NCBI GenBank assembly: GCA_028641055.1
Contig: CM054057.1
Span: 579,480,610 to 579,544,609, forward strand
Length of the DNA: 64,000 nt
Reading direction: 5' to 3'
Source of the DNA: Alopecurus myosuroides
Taxonomy: Eukaryota; Streptophyta; Magnoliopsida; Poales; Poaceae
Below the pieces are notes generated by a model that was not told the origin of the DNA, did not search any database, and saw nothing but the letters and a program-made list of their open reading frames with translations. Shown one piece after another: positions 33,481 through 46,198 of this stretch (position 1 is the first letter of the stretch; every line of letters begins with the position of its first letter). Position numbers and translations under genes: made by a program.

Positions 33481-36400
33481 ATGCCGCCAACAAGGAACAA
33501 CGCGCCTGAGCCACCGCCAATCACGGAGCTGTTGACTCAGATGACCCAAGTCATGGCGCAGATGGCCCGGTTTCATACTAATCAGCACAACAACCAGACG
33601 GCTCCACGAGTCAGCATCAAGGAGTTCCTCAGTCTGGGTCCGAGAGCTTTCGTGGCCACACGCTAGCCTCTGGACGCTGATGACTGGATCCGTGAGATAG
33701 CTAAGGCTCTCGAGATTGCTCACGTTGCTGAGGAGGACAAGGTCAAGTATGCCTCCTATCTGCTGAAGGGCCAGGCAGCTACTTGGTGGGAGAACTTCCA
33801 GGCCATGAGAACTGGGATACCAGTCACGTGGAATTGTTTCAAGGAAGCTTTCCTGAAGCACCACATTCCAGATGGTCTCATGGAAAGGATGCGTGAAGAG
33901 TTTTGCTCACTCAAGCAGGGCAAGTTGGACGTCATTGGCTATCAGAGTGAGTTCAACCGCCTCGCTCGTTACGCTGGTGATGAGGTGTCCACTGAGGTTA
34001 AGAGATGGCAAGGTTCCGCAGAGGTTTTAACCCGGAACTCAAGTTATGCCCTCACCAACGTCAAGGCCAACAGCTTCGAGGATCTCGTTAACACCGCGCT
34101 CAATGAAGAAAATGGGCGCAAGGCGTTCGAGGAGTCTCGCAAGCACTCGCGTGAGGGTGGTTCCTCCTCCAACATGACCACCCCTCTGCAGAAGCGCCGC
34201 ATCTGGGTACCAAATGGTGCTGTACTCTCGGGCTCCATACGCCCAAGCTTCTCCAGGCTTCGCTCCCCGCCCACCCAACCCTGCTCAGATGCATGATCAG
34301 AGGGCTTCGATGGGCAGCAAGGCCAGGGCCTCCTCGTGTCGTCACTTGCTACAAGTACAAGCAGACGGGGCACTACGCCGACAAGTGCACGCAGAGGCAG
34401 CTACCTCCCCACCACCTCGTCCCAACACAAACCAGGCAATGGTGCGCGCTCCCCGCCGAAGCCTTCAACTCCAACAACAGGCCTGTCGGGAGGACGCAAG
34501 GGTGAATCATGTCAAGATCGACAAAGCTGAGGAAGCTCCTGACGTCGTTCTCGGTATATTACCCGTAAACTTTATTCCAGCTAAAGTGTTGTTTGATACC
34601 GGAGCATCACATTCTTTTGTGTCAAAGATTTTTGCCACAACAAACAATCTAATTGTGATTCCACTAAGCAATCAAATCACTGTGCACTCCCCGGGATCTC
34701 AAATGTTGACCTCCAAGATAAGTAAGGACAATCAAATCCTAATTGGAGGCCACATTTTCCTTGCCTCTCTCATGTTGCTGGGAAGTTCTGACTTTGATGT
34801 CATTCTTGGTATGGATTGGCTCAAAGCTAATAAAGCAAGGATTGACTGTGCTCAAAAGTCAATAACTCTGTTCCACCCTTCTGGCCAGATAATCTATTCT
34901 CCACATGAATCAAGTTCCATTCAGCTATGCACCCTCGATGCAAAACCTCTACCTTCACTTGAAAATGTGCCGGTGGTTTGCGAATTCCCTGACGTCTTTC
35001 CAGAAGAGTTGCCAGGGATGCCTCCGGACAGAGCAGTTGAGTTCGTGATCGAACTTGAACCAGGTACTGCTCCAATCTGTAAGCATCCTTACAAAATAGG
35101 AACTCCCGAGCTGAAGTTGTTGAAGGAACAAATTGATATGTACATGGAAAAAGGTTACATTCAACCTAGTTCCTCGGCTTGGGGTTGCCCAACTCTGTTC
35201 GTTGCGAAGAAGGATCACACAAAGAGACTCGTTGTTGACTATCGTCCTCTTAACGAGAAAACCATCAAAAACAAGTATCCAATTCCTCGCATCGATGATC
35301 TTTTTGATCAACTTGCTGGAGCCTCAATATTCTCCAAGTTGGACTTGAGAATGGGTTACCATCAAATAAAGATCAGAAAAGAGGATATTCCAAAGATAGC
35401 CTTCACCACTCGCTACGGTCTATATGAATTCACCGTCATGTCCTTTGGTCTCACCAATGCACCGGCGACTTTCTCTCGACTCATGAATTCTGTCTTCCAT
35501 GAATACCTCGACAAGTTCGTTGTGGTATATCTTGATGACATTCTTGTCTACTCAAAATCCGAGGAAGAGCATGAAGAACACCTTCGTCTAACTCTCATGA
35601 AGCTTCGCGAGCATCGTCTTTATGCCAAGTTCTCCAAATGTGAGTTCTGGATTTCAGAAGTTGCTTACCTTGGTCATGTCATCTCTGCCAAGGGCATAGC
35701 CATTGATCCAGAAAAGGTTAAAGCAATTGTTGATTGGAAACCTCCAAAGACGGTGAAGCAAGTAAGAAGTTTTCTTGGCTTGGCTAGCTATTGCCGTCGT
35801 TTCGTCCAAAACTTCTCCAAGATTGCCAAACTCTCACTGACCTCACAAACAAGGACAAGAAGTTCGTTTGGTCTCACAGTGTGATGAAAGTTTCAATCTC
35901 CTGAAGACTAAACTCATTCTACACCAGTTCTGGTTGGCCAGATCCTTCCAAACCTTTCCAAATATTCTGTGATGCTTCCTCTCCAAGGTCTAGGTGCAGT
36001 TCTTATGCAAGACGTCAAGTTGTGGCTTATGCTTCACGTCAGTTGAACGCACATGAGCTCAATTATCCCACTCATGACCTTGAACTTGCAGCAGTTGTGT
36101 TTGCCCTCAAGAAATGGAGACAATACTTGTTGGGTAATCGCACTGAAATCTTTTCAGATCATAAGAGTCTGAAGTACATCTTCACTCAACCAGATCTAAA
36201 CCTCAGACAAAGGAGATGGATTGAAAAGATCAAAGACTTTGATCTTACCATTTCTTACACTCCAGGCAAGGCTAATGTTATGGCCGATGCTCTCAGTCGC
36301 AAGTCGTATTGCAATAATCTCATGATCATGGAAAGCCAACATCCTCTTCATGAAGAATTCCAGAAGCTGAACCTTGGTCTTGTTCCTCAAGGCTATCTTG

Positions 36401-37862
36401 CAAACTTGACAGCCAGTCCAACTCTCGAGGACAAGATTCGTTCTGAACAACTTCGTGATGCTGAAATCAAGAAGATGGTAGAGCACATCAAACAAGGCAA
36501 GGAGAAATTTAAGTCCTTCTCAATTGATGACAAGGGAACTGTGTTCTTCGAAGGAAGCATTGCAGTTCCTCAAGTTCAAAGCCTCAAAGATGTCATCCTC
36601 AAGGAGGCTCATGAAACTCCTCTCTCCATACACCCTGGAAGTACAAAGATGTACCAGGATCTCAAGACACTGTATTGGTGGCCTGGCATGAAACGTGAAA
36701 TTGCTCAATACGTTTCTGAATGCGACGTTTGTCAACGTGTTAAGGCAGTTCATCAGAAAACAACCGGTCTTCTCCAACCTCTGAAAATCCCTGAGTGGAA
36801 GTGGGACATGATTGAAATGGACTTCGTCACTGGTTTTCCAATCCAAGAGGGGGCAACGATGCAATCTTCGTTGTCATTGATCGACTCACTAAAGTAGCTC
36901 ACTTCTTTCCTGTCAAAGAGACAATCTCAGCTAGCCAGTTAGCAGAGCTCTACACAGCAAAGATTGTTCCTCTTCATGGTGTTCCTTTGGAAATAAGCTC
37001 AGACCGTGGAAGCATATTCACTTCTCATTTCTGGAAAAGCTTTCAAGAAGCATTGGGCACCAAACTTCTGTTCAGCACAGCCTATCACCCTCAGTCTCAA
37101 GGGCAAGTCGAAAGAGTCAATCAGATTCTAGAGGATATGCTCAGAGCATGTGGTATCTCTTTTGGCATGAAATGGGAGGAGTGTCTTCCATATGCTGAAT
37201 TCTCCTACAATAACAGCTTCCAGGCAAGCCTAGGCATGGCACCATTTGAGGCTCTCTATGGCCGCAGATGCAGGAGTCCAATCAATTGGTCTGGAGCTGG
37301 TGAACGTTCACTCTTAGGCCCTGACATTGTTAAGGAAGCCGAAGAGAAAGTTCGCATCATTCGTGACAATCTCAGGATTGCTCAGTCTCGTCAGAAAAGC
37401 TACTATGACAGCAAGCACAGGGATATGGTCTATGCACCTGGTGACAAAGCATATCTCCGTGTAACTCCCCTCAGAGGAACTCATCGTTTTGGTGTCAAAG
37501 AGAAACTTGCCCCGAGATACATTGGTCCTTTCAACATTCTCTCAAGGCGTGCAGAAAATGCCTATCGTCTTGAACTTCCAGAAAAGCTATCCAAAGTGAT
37601 CGATGTGTTTCACGTGTCACAGCTCAAGAGGTGTTTCAAAGATCCAGATCGTGCAGTTGATCATGATTCCATTGAACTGCAAGAAGATCTCTCTTATGAG
37701 GAGCACCCTATTCGAATCCTCGATGAGACCGAGCGCAAAACTCGCAACAAGAGCACCAAGTTCTTAAAAGTGCAGTGGTCCCATCATTCCGATAAAGAGG
37801 CAACGTGGGAGACCGAAGAGGATCTTCGCAAGAAGTATCCAAACCTTTTCTCTTCTCAGTAG
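33481..37862 (+). pseudogene. Chromovirus gag-pol with chromodomain, degenerate
   Basis: Gag starts at MPPTRNNAPEP. Its retrotransposon-gag core follows an in-frame TAG at 33664 (PLDADDWIREIAKALEIAHV). A frameshift occurs near 34215. The zinc knuckle reads [14 protein letters not shown] in a shifted frame, with the second Cys replaced by Tyr. Protease [11 protein letters not shown] is near 34595, reverse transcriptase YLDDILVYS near 35527, and RNase [16 protein letters not shown] near 36255. The integrase zinc motif (HPG..CDVC) lies near 36630-36740 and its core SSDRGSIFTS near 36998. The chromodomain (FLKVQWSHHSDKEATWETEE) ends at the 37860 stop. Further breaks lie at 35882-36021 and near 36850-36986. 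It is non-autonomous in its present state. Confidence 0.9.
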
Positions 37863-37898
37863 GAATCTCGGGGCGCGATTCCTTCAAGGGGGGCGTTT

Positions 37899-40800
37899 TG
37901 TAACATCCCAAGTATGAAAAACAACCTTTAGAATGTTTGCTTTTTGTTAAATTATGTTTTGCATCATGTCATCATAAGCCTTGCATTTGTTTTCCTTTGT
38001 TTTCCATTTGTTTTCCTTTGTTTTCCATTTGTTTTCCCTTGTTTTTCTATTTGAATTTCAAACCAATTTTCAAATTCTTGTTTCATACTTGTTCTGTTAC
38101 AATTTTCAAATGAAAATTTCAAATCAAAACATCAATTTGTTTCCATTAAACTTGAGAGATCAAACCATTAACTTGCTTGAGTTTAAATAATTCACTTAAT
38201 AACAAATTGGCTCAAATTCAATTAAATTTCCAAACAACAACTAATTTCAAATTTTTGAAAAACAAAGTTTGCACATTTGTGCTTCTGTAATAACTAACCT
38301 ATAAAAATTATTTCCTAAATTTTTCCAACCCCAAAACTATCCTTTTCTTCCCTTTTTCTTTTCAGCAAAAAAAACAGAAAGAACAAAAAAAAAAGGAAAA
38401 CGGATGGGGAAGGCAGACTGGGCCAGCCCAGCCCACCTAACCCCAGCGCGCGCAGCACGGCCCGCAGGGCCCTTTCTTCTTTCTCCGTACGGCTGGCGTC
38501 AGCTGACGCCAGCGCGCACGCAGCAGAGCAACTCCACCTGCTCCCTCCACCTTTTCCTCCCCTATTTCTAGCCTCGAGCCTCCCAAACCCTAGCCCTAGC
38601 TTTCTTCTTCCTCCCTGCCGCCGCCAGTTCTTCTCCTCCCTCTCAGATCCCCTCCATTTCGCTTCTGAATTTTTCCGGTGAGCTGCCATGGCCGGAGAGT
38701 GATGGGGTGGTTGTAGGGGTTGTGGTCGTTGTCGAGCTTCCGCGAGCACGGGAACGTGAACACCGCGCTGTCCTCGTCCTCCTCGCTTCATCGACAGAGC
38801 CTGGGAGGCGTCCGATCGTCGCCGCCGTCCACCTCTCTGTCGCCGTCGTCCACCTCACCGCGTCGAGCACCTCCTTCCTTCCCCACGGTGAGCATCGCTC
38901 CCTCCTATCCCCTCTCTGTTTCCTCGTGTCAACCACGCGCACGTCCACAGCACCCTAGCACGCACCACGGGCAGCAGCAGCGCGTAGATCACCGCCGGCG
39001 ACCACCGCTGTTTCCGTCAGGTTCAGAAAGCCTGAACCTTTTCGGTCAGGTTCAGTTAACAGCAGATCTGAACCTTATCCCCCCGCGCGCATCTCCTCTG
39101 TCAGCAATCGATCCACACCGTAGTGGTTGCATCCAACGGCGCGCAGCGCTGCGTCGCGGGTTCGATCCCCCCCGCGCGCAGAATAAAAACCTTTTTGCGC
39201 GTTTGCCACGCAGGCACACACACGCGCACCACGTAGCGCCAGCTGGGCGCTGGCCCACATGCCAGTGACCCAGGGGGTGGGTCTGCTGCGTGAAAAAGGG
39301 TTCCAGGGCCCTTTCTGTGAGATTTCTTTTGCATCCAAGCCCCTGGACCAAATCTAAATGTTTTGAAATTGCAGAATAGCCCCTGTATTTAAAATTTGAA
39401 TAAATTTTGTATTTCAAATCCAAATAATATAAATAAAATATGTTTTCTGTACAAAATTTAATTCTCTACCTGTTTAAATCATTTGTTTTCTGTTTTGAAC
39501 ATTTCAAAAGTTTTCAAAATTCAAATTCAAACAACTCATTACAAATTTGGTTAAGTTTATAACTAATTCAAATTTAATTCAAATGTCACATATAAAATAT
39601 GTTTTCCATGCAAAATTAAACCACCTTTCCAAATATAAACTTTGTTTCCTTTTTTGAATAAACAATTGGTTAAATAATTTAAACCTTGTTTAAATCATTT
39701 AAAATTGCTAAATTCATAACTTGGTCAAATTAAATTCTTTTTGAACATATAAAATATGTTTTCAAACCAGAAAAGTATAAAATTTCCAAATATGAATTTT
39801 ATTAAATGTTTTGCACAAATAAAAATTCAAATAAATTCATACTTGAATTAAATTCATTTAAATCTTGTTTAAACTTGTTTAATTCATAATTAATTCATTA
39901 TAAATCCTTTTTCAACAAATGAAACATGTATTCCACCTAAAATTTTGTGTTCTTTCCAAATATGCATTTTGTTATTTATTTTGAACAATTAAAATTGGTG
40001 AAAACAACAAATTCTTGTGTAACTCCTTTAAGAAGCCAAGATTTCATGACTTAATAAATAAAATTTCAAACTTGGTAAACACCTTTTCAAATTGAATCTA
40101 TTGTTGTTTTCTTTTTGTTTTACTCATCCATGCATCATGCTAATCCACTTCTACATGATGGTTAGTTGTAGATCATTTAACTCAACCTTAATTCATGGGC
40201 TTTCCATATGCAATCCAAATTGCATATAGTCCCATTTAATTATGTTACCATGTCAACTAGCTTACCTTTGATGCATCAATTAAATTGCCATGCATCATCC
40301 CATGATTGTGCATTATGCCATGTTATTGATTGTTTGTCTCTCTGCGTTGTTTGTTTGCTTCTTCTCGAATAGACGACGACGCTGAGACAGACGAGGTTTA
40401 CGACACTACTTCTGAGGAGTTAGCCCAGTACCAGGCTACTGAGTTTGCAGGCAAGTATTCACTCACCTGAACCATTGTGTCCTTTCCACACTGGATACCG
40501 ATACTTTCCGTTGTCTATTCTGCTAGCCTTAAGATTTGTTGCTTGTGTTCGATCCTATCACATGTTATCATGTAACCCTGATATAGCCTCACCTCCACAC
40601 CTATAACCCCATTGCTTGTCGCATGTGTCTTACTAGCATGCTTAGGGTTGTTTATGCTCGAGTCTGTTGTCCGTTACTTTCTGTTATCATATTTATTATG
40701 TTATGGGGCTCGATGTTTTAAACAACAACCTGTTAATGTTTGAGGTAATGCTAATTTGATGATAAGACACCGGCAGGAGGCCGGGTATGGTTTTGAGGCC

Positions 40801-42161
40801 TGCTAGTGTCGAACTCAGGAAAAGTCTTTGTCCTCTAGATCCATGATGAGCGCGCTAACCGCATGTGGGAAGCGTGTATGGGCGCCCCCCTCAATTTGAC
40901 TCGATTCGCATCTCGTCCAAATCGTCTCATTTAGTTCGGGTTTTCCATTTGCCGCACGCATATGCAGGTACGAACCCGAGGCCAGGGTGGAAACTTTTGT
41001 AGTCGGCATTTAGGGAGACACGTTCTTAGAGTGCTATGAGGGTCCCCTTTTCTTCGTGGGGCTTGATTAGCCGTGCGCTCAATTGCACGGGGTTCTTTGG
41101 GCTTGATGCGAAGAAGAGTTGGGTTGTGTTGAGTGCTTCGCTTGGTGGAAGTGCATTTCCATCTGGCGGGGTATTCTTACGTGTACGGCCAAATTGGTGC
41201 ATCCTTGCAGGGTTAAATCTTCTCGAGAAGCCGTGTTGTCCGCGGTTATGGATGACTTGGTGATAGGGCTGGCTAACAAGGATTAGACAACTTACATCTA
41301 ACTAATGATAACTTGTCTAGTAATAGGCTTATTGACACAATAACTTGAACCATCATTAATCCAACTGTGTGAGTTATCCTCGGATTGCTTCTTTGGATAA
41401 GGGGCGAGATCCAGTATGGGTTTGTTTGAGGTTAGTGGTAGTTGGTTCCGATACGCTATCTTATCCCTTTCTTTTAGCCGGAAGTTGTAGCGTGTTTCTG
41501 TAGTTGGTTAGAGCAGCCTGCTGCCGCACTTTTGTATCACCTATTCTTCCGTTGAACCCAAAGCATCTGTACCTGGTGTTGCCGGGTACACTTTGGTATC
41601 TTGTGAGTCTTGCTTGCCAGTACTTGTCTGTACTGACCCCTTTGGGGCTGTGGTTTCCGCAGACTACGTTTCCGAGGATCCCCATGGTGGCTACTACGTG
41701 GAGTATGACGAGGCTGCTGACGAGTAGATAGCGGACCCGGGCAGGATCCGAGACATCGTGGATGGGCTCCGTCTTTTCGTTTCCGGCCTCTTAGGCCTAT
41801 TTGGATCTTGTCTGTACCCAGACACTTTGGATGCTTCCGCTGTGATGTAATGATGAATTGTTGGGACATGTGTCCTCTGGATGATTGTATTTGCTATCTC
41901 TGCTATAGTGAGAGCTATTTGCAACTTATTTCTATTTCTTTGTGTCTTAGAGATATGTTGTGATATCACTTGTTCAAATGCCGTTGACGTACCATGTGTG
42001 TATGTTATGAAGTACGTCAATGGAAGTAGTCGGATTTCTATGGGATGGTTTACGCAGACGATGGATAGTAGAGAATGGTTGTCACACGTTTACGTGTTGG
42101 CCTGCCATTTGTTCTACTGTTTAGCGGACTGTGAGTATCCTCTAGAATTCCGGGTGCGACA
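37899..42161 (+). repeat. 3' LTR of the chromovirus
   Basis: A 4263-bp LTR aligned to 27619-31913. Differences are mostly 1-8 bp indels in homopolymers and AT-rich tracts and a few substitutions, such as an added TTTGTTTTCCA unit near 37995. It carries the same A and B boxes at 39121-39169. Confidence 0.93.
40373..41727 (+). CDS. Second copy of the LTR acidic coding segment
   Basis: Segment A is 40373-40450 and segment B is 41663-41727 in the 3' LTR. Segment A is identical to the 5' copy. Segment B differs by one base, changing Thr to Ala (YDEAADE), and keeps frame, splice sites and the TAG stop. The intron between has several indels relative to the 5' copy. Evidence and doubts are the same as for 30098-31448. 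Confidence 0.45.
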
Positions 42162-42835
42162 AAGTGGATGGCAAGGGCTCTCAAGAAGGTGTTCAAATTG
42201 AACAAGAAGATTGAGCAGCGTCAATGGGAAGCCAACTATGATAAGGAGAGCGTCAACTTCGTCGTGATGGTGGCGAGTCAGTGGTCCCCGGTGCTTCCTA
42301 GCATCACTAACTGGGACAAGTGGCAGGCCAAGGACTCTGCCGGGAAGCTCATTGAGTGGTCTGACGAGGAAGAAGGAGAAGAAGTCACTAGCTCTCGCCG
42401 CCGTGCCCGTCCTCCGAGCCTGGATATCTCCTCCGAGTGATCTTCAGGGCGTTAGCATCGGTTTGTCCCTCTTTTGGTATCTTGATGCCAAAGGGGGAGA
42501 GATATCTATCTATTAGGAGCGGGTATTTGCATGGGTCTCTCTCAAGCATGTTTTTCTTTCTATTTGCATCTTTCGTTTGCTTGAGAGAGTTGGTCTTTCA
42601 TTTGGAAACTTCGGTTAAATTATTATGTGTTGTCAACCTCGTATTATGCATTGTGAGCTTGTGAACTTATTATCTTATGTGTTATGTGCTCACTATTATT
42701 CACATGTTTGTATATCCCTTGTGTTTAAATTCTCTCAACATGAAGGGAGCATATCTTTAGGGGGAGCTCCGTTCATGTTGTGTATTTAATTATGCAAATA
42801 GGGATGTTGTCATCAATTACAAAAAAGGGGGAGAA

Positions 42836-44310
42836 TGAAAGACCATCTTCCGTTTTGATAATTAAATGACAACATACCTATTGGTCTAACGTTTACTTGT
42901 TATTCATGAAAATGCCCAGATTCATAAGGTTTACATTCTCTATGGGTTACATTTTTATTGGGATTGAAAAGAGCTCAAAATGACAAATCTGGGAAGTGGT
43001 TTTTGCATGGAGCGGAGGCTCCGGTGAAACCACCGGAACCTCCGCCCCAGCCATTTTTCCTGCACTACCCAGGCGCGGGCCTCTGGTGCGGCTCCGGTGT
43101 GGGGTCCGCTAAAACTGCGCTCGGGTGCATACGAGTGGAGGCCAGGGCGGAGCCTCCGGTGAACTTCCGGTGGGCGGAACCTCCGGAGCCTCCGCCCTCT
43201 CCACTGGCGTAGTGTGGGGTTGGCCTCGGGTGGCGCCTCCGGTGGTGACTCCGCCAAAACGGGGCTCTGTTGGATAAGAGCGGAGGCTCCACCGGAACCT
43301 CCGGTGCGACTCCGGTGGGCGGAACCTCCGGTAAAACCACTGGAGCCTCCGCCCTCTCCACTGGCGAAGTGGGGGGTTGGCCTCCGGTGGCGCCTCCGGT
43401 GGTGGCTCCGCCAAAACGGGGCCCTGTTGGATAAGAGCGGAGGCTCCACCGGAACCTCCGGTGCGACTCCGGTGGGCGGAGCCTCCGCCAGCAAAGTTAC
43501 CAGGAAAGGATAAAAAGGGCCGCGCTGGTGCGCACAAGTGAAGACCACCGGAGCCTCCGGTGCTGCGTGGGCTGCTCAAACGGCCACTTGGGAAGGGGCT
43601 ATAAATACCCCTTCCCCTACCTCATAAATTCTAATCCTTCCCCACTCTCTCTTCTAGCCATTAATGAAAGCTTCAACCTTCTAGATCTCCCTCTCCGACC
43701 ACCCAAACAGTCCCATACTTTGTGGAGAGCTATAGGAGACCTAGATCCACACTTCCACCAAAGGAATTTCAAATCCATCCACCACATCCTAGTAGATCTA
43801 GAATCCTACTTGAGGCCTAGAAACCTTAGTAGATCTTGTGCTTGTAGATTCCACCTTGTTGCAAGAAGCTTCGGATTGCTTGAGAGCCTCCATCCATCTT
43901 GTGGAGTGACCTCGAGCTCATGTAATGGTTTGGTCAACGCCTTCAAGTCGACCTCATAGTGGAAACGAGAATCTCCCTCACCGGAGAAGCTCAAGGAGAA
44001 TAAGGTGTGCACAACCGTGCTATTGAGGAGCGCCTAGGTGACTCCCCACCTCTCCAACATAGACGTACTTCTCTTGAGAAGGAACTATGGGAAACATATC
44101 CTTGTCTCCTTTTTTACACTTGTGGTTTATCTTGTTGCCTTTCGTTTTACTTCCGTTTGCGTATCTTATCTCATATCACTTAGGTTGCTCACCTAGTTGC
44201 ACATCTAGAGAACCTTACTTTATCTTGTTTAGCCATAATTAAAAGGAAAAGAAGAAAAATTGGTAGTCAACCTATTCACCCCCCCTCTAGTTGACCATAG
44301 TGCACTTTCA
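42836..44310 (+). repeat. 3' LTR of the SIRE-like copia element
   Basis: A 1475-bp LTR starting TGAAAGACCATC after the polypurine tract and ending TGCACTTTCA, followed by the GTTTT duplication. It holds the same hairpin array (43008-43565) and TATA box (43600-43607). The array differs from the 5' copy in the number and order of its CTCCGGTG phrases. Confidence 0.93.
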
Positions 44311-44315
44311 GTTTT

Positions 44316-45301
44316 CCCTTATGACCCTAGATTTATCGAACCGGAAAGTAGGTGCTTGATAAAGACAATTATTTAACTCACATAAAGCTTAATTAATTCT
44401 TGTTTTACCGGACCGATCTTGTTTAGTGAAAAGGTGTTTGTGATCAATGGATTTAAATAGGCTAGGGCCTAAGGTTTCACCTGCAGTGCATTTATAAACA
44501 TGGGATAAATAAGATAAAATGTAAAGAATTAGTATAATCAATAAATATGTTTATTAGATGTATGTAGGAAATGCATCCATAAGCCACTATGGCCCTGAAA
44601 ACAGGTTAACATAGAGTAATTCGTCCAACCACTAGCCCTTTGATCCATCTCGCAGGGTTGCCTTGGTATTTAAGAATAAACAGACGCAAGCATTAAGCAT
44701 CGTGACATCATTGTTGTTCCTAAGAGGTCCACTTTCAGCTGTTGTACTCCTCCTCCTCTACAGAGTTTCGTTCGTAAGCCTTCCATTTATCCCTCTAACT
44801 TGATCACTCTTCGCGGTCTTGGTACCCGACAAGTCCTAGGAGAAAGGCACAGATATAGAAACACACACAAATAAGATAAGAACTCATTAGACTAAAATCC
44901 ATTGAATAAGATGAGTCAATATCTGCAAGGCTAGTCCTCGGTCCTTGGCCATAAGTGGACTAGTCGCACATCGCAATCAGATATATAATAGAAAACATTG
45001 TCAAAATAGTACTTGAATTGAATGGATTGATAGTTCTTACAACGTTTTCAATTGCGGTGAGATCTAGATTATAAGGTAGTATGGTGGTGGAGATGTCGAT
45101 GGAGCGGTGATGGCGACATCATTTCGTGGCGGTGAACGATAATTTTTTTGCTCTCCCTTTGGTTGATGTTTCCTCTCCTTTATAAAGGCGGCGAATAGAA
45201 TAAGGTTTTCGGGGGTCTTCCTTCGTGAATTAGTTCTAAAAAATTTGATGACTTTGAGACGGTTGGATCAGACGGTTATGATGGAACTTGGTACCGTGAG
45301 T
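44316..45301. repeat. Intergenic stretch with inverted partner of 16190-16500
   Basis: The part 44820-45100 is the reverse-complement relative of 16190-16500. Before the 26.6-kb copia insertion the two would have been only about 2 kb apart. The remainder (44316-44820) shows nothing I recognise. The part at 45100-45190 with TATAAAGG (minus strand) resembles a gene-start region. Confidence 0.55.
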
Positions 45302-46198
45302 CATTACAAGGAAACTTCCAGTAGTCGGCACATAATCACCGACGAGACACACCAAATCTAAGCCAGTGATCTGCTGGGACCAGATTCTAGAACTAATCAC
45401 CGACGTGGAAAATTGTCCCCGCCAGTGACACTTCACATCACTGGTGTGTATTTTTTAGCGCCACTCCGGTGATATGTGTGCCCAGGGGTTGTCTGAAAAT
45501 GTAAAACACTATTGGCGTGCAATTCCTTCGACACGGAGGCGATTGTATGTACATTACTGACGTGCCTTCTAATACCACGCCAATAATGGCGTCGCCGAAA
45601 TTCTGTAACCATGTGAACACAGTTCCCCACTACTCATCTTGCTCTTTGCCACTTTGGATCTGTGTTCTTCCTTCTTTGGTCTTCAACTTTTTTACTCTCT
45701 CCTTCTCACTTACCAAGGTAAAAGTCTCTCCCCCTATCACTCCTCCACTCACTCTCTCTCTCCTCCCCCTCTCTCTGCTCCACTCACACTCTCTTAATTG
45801 CACACACCCACACTCTCTCCCTCTCTAATTAACTCAACTCTCTCTAGATCTACCAATGGAGTACATGGATGGAACGAGCTAGTTACTTGGTGCTCTACTA
45901 CTTGTGGTAACTTTTCTCATCTCTACCTTGCTAATTATTGTGTTGGAGCCAATTTTAGTCATGCATGGATATTCTCTTGTGTGTTGGAGCCAAATTCGGC
46001 CGCGACATTCATGTGTTCTCGTGAAGATATATATTGTCTATGTGTTGTTTCTTATTTTGCAAGAAAATGAGTGCCAATGTTTTGGCAAACTGTTTTGCCA
46101 AATTTCTGCCACTCAATACTTCCAATTTTTAGCAAAGTTCATGCCATAATTTTTTATTTTTTTATTTTTCATACATTAATATTTGTGTAGGCTTCGCG

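Larger units (their letters stand above)
27619..42161 (+). mobile_element. Tekay-like chromovirus (Ty3/gypsy) nested in the copia element
   Basis: A 14.5-kb element with LTRs 27619-31913 and 37899-42161. Both begin TGTAACATCCCAAG and end GGGTGCGACA. The target duplication AAGTG lies at 27614-27618 and 42162-42166. The primer-binding site TGGTATCAGAGCC is at 31916-31928 and a polypurine tract AAGGGGGGCG at 37886-37895. The order is PBS, extra ORF, gag, protease, RT, RNase H, integrase, chromodomain. The C-terminal chromodomain and very long LTRs fit the Tekay/Del clade. The LTRs are nearly identical apart from scattered SNPs and short indels in AT-rich stretches. Confidence 0.93.
26105..42440 (+). 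pseudogene. Extra 3' ORF of the SIRE-like copia, with putative intron, split by gypsy
   Basis: The coding remnant runs 26105-26117, 26428-27618 and 42167-42440. The first 13 nt (ATGGATGGTGCGG) are followed by GTATGT, and CTCTCATAG precedes 26428, so an intron of 26118-26427 is likely; it holds a (CT)n run. The body is basic then mixed (SKSVARRKAPRVDEIEETLD, HLIWMTKGRQLTIKWFEVGT). It has stops at 26867 and 27320 and an apparent 1-nt slip near 26450. Removing the gypsy and one AAGTG copy joins NAFK to WMARALKKVF in frame. The C-terminus is Asp/Glu-rich and ends at TGA 42438. Function is unknown: it occupies the place of the env-like ORF of this lineage, and it also recalls the plant transposon-protein domain of grass retroelements. 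Confidence 0.65.
17693..44310 (+). mobile_element. SIRE/Maximus-like copia retrotransposon, split by a nested gypsy
   Basis: The LTRs are 17693-19165 and 42836-44310, flanked by the 5-bp duplication GTTTT at 17688-17692 and 44311-44315. The tRNA-Met primer-binding site TGGTATCAGAGCC lies at 19168-19180 and a polypurine tract (AAAAAAGGGGGAGAA) ends at 42835. After removing the gypsy insertion at 27619-42161 the element is about 12.1 kb. It has a long Gag with a coiled-coil extension, a copia-order Pol, and an extra ORF between Pol and the 3' LTR. That layout is why I assign the SIRE/Maximus lineage. The LTRs differ by scattered SNPs and small indels, so it is older than both the nested gypsy and the copia element at 9124. 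Confidence 0.93.
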
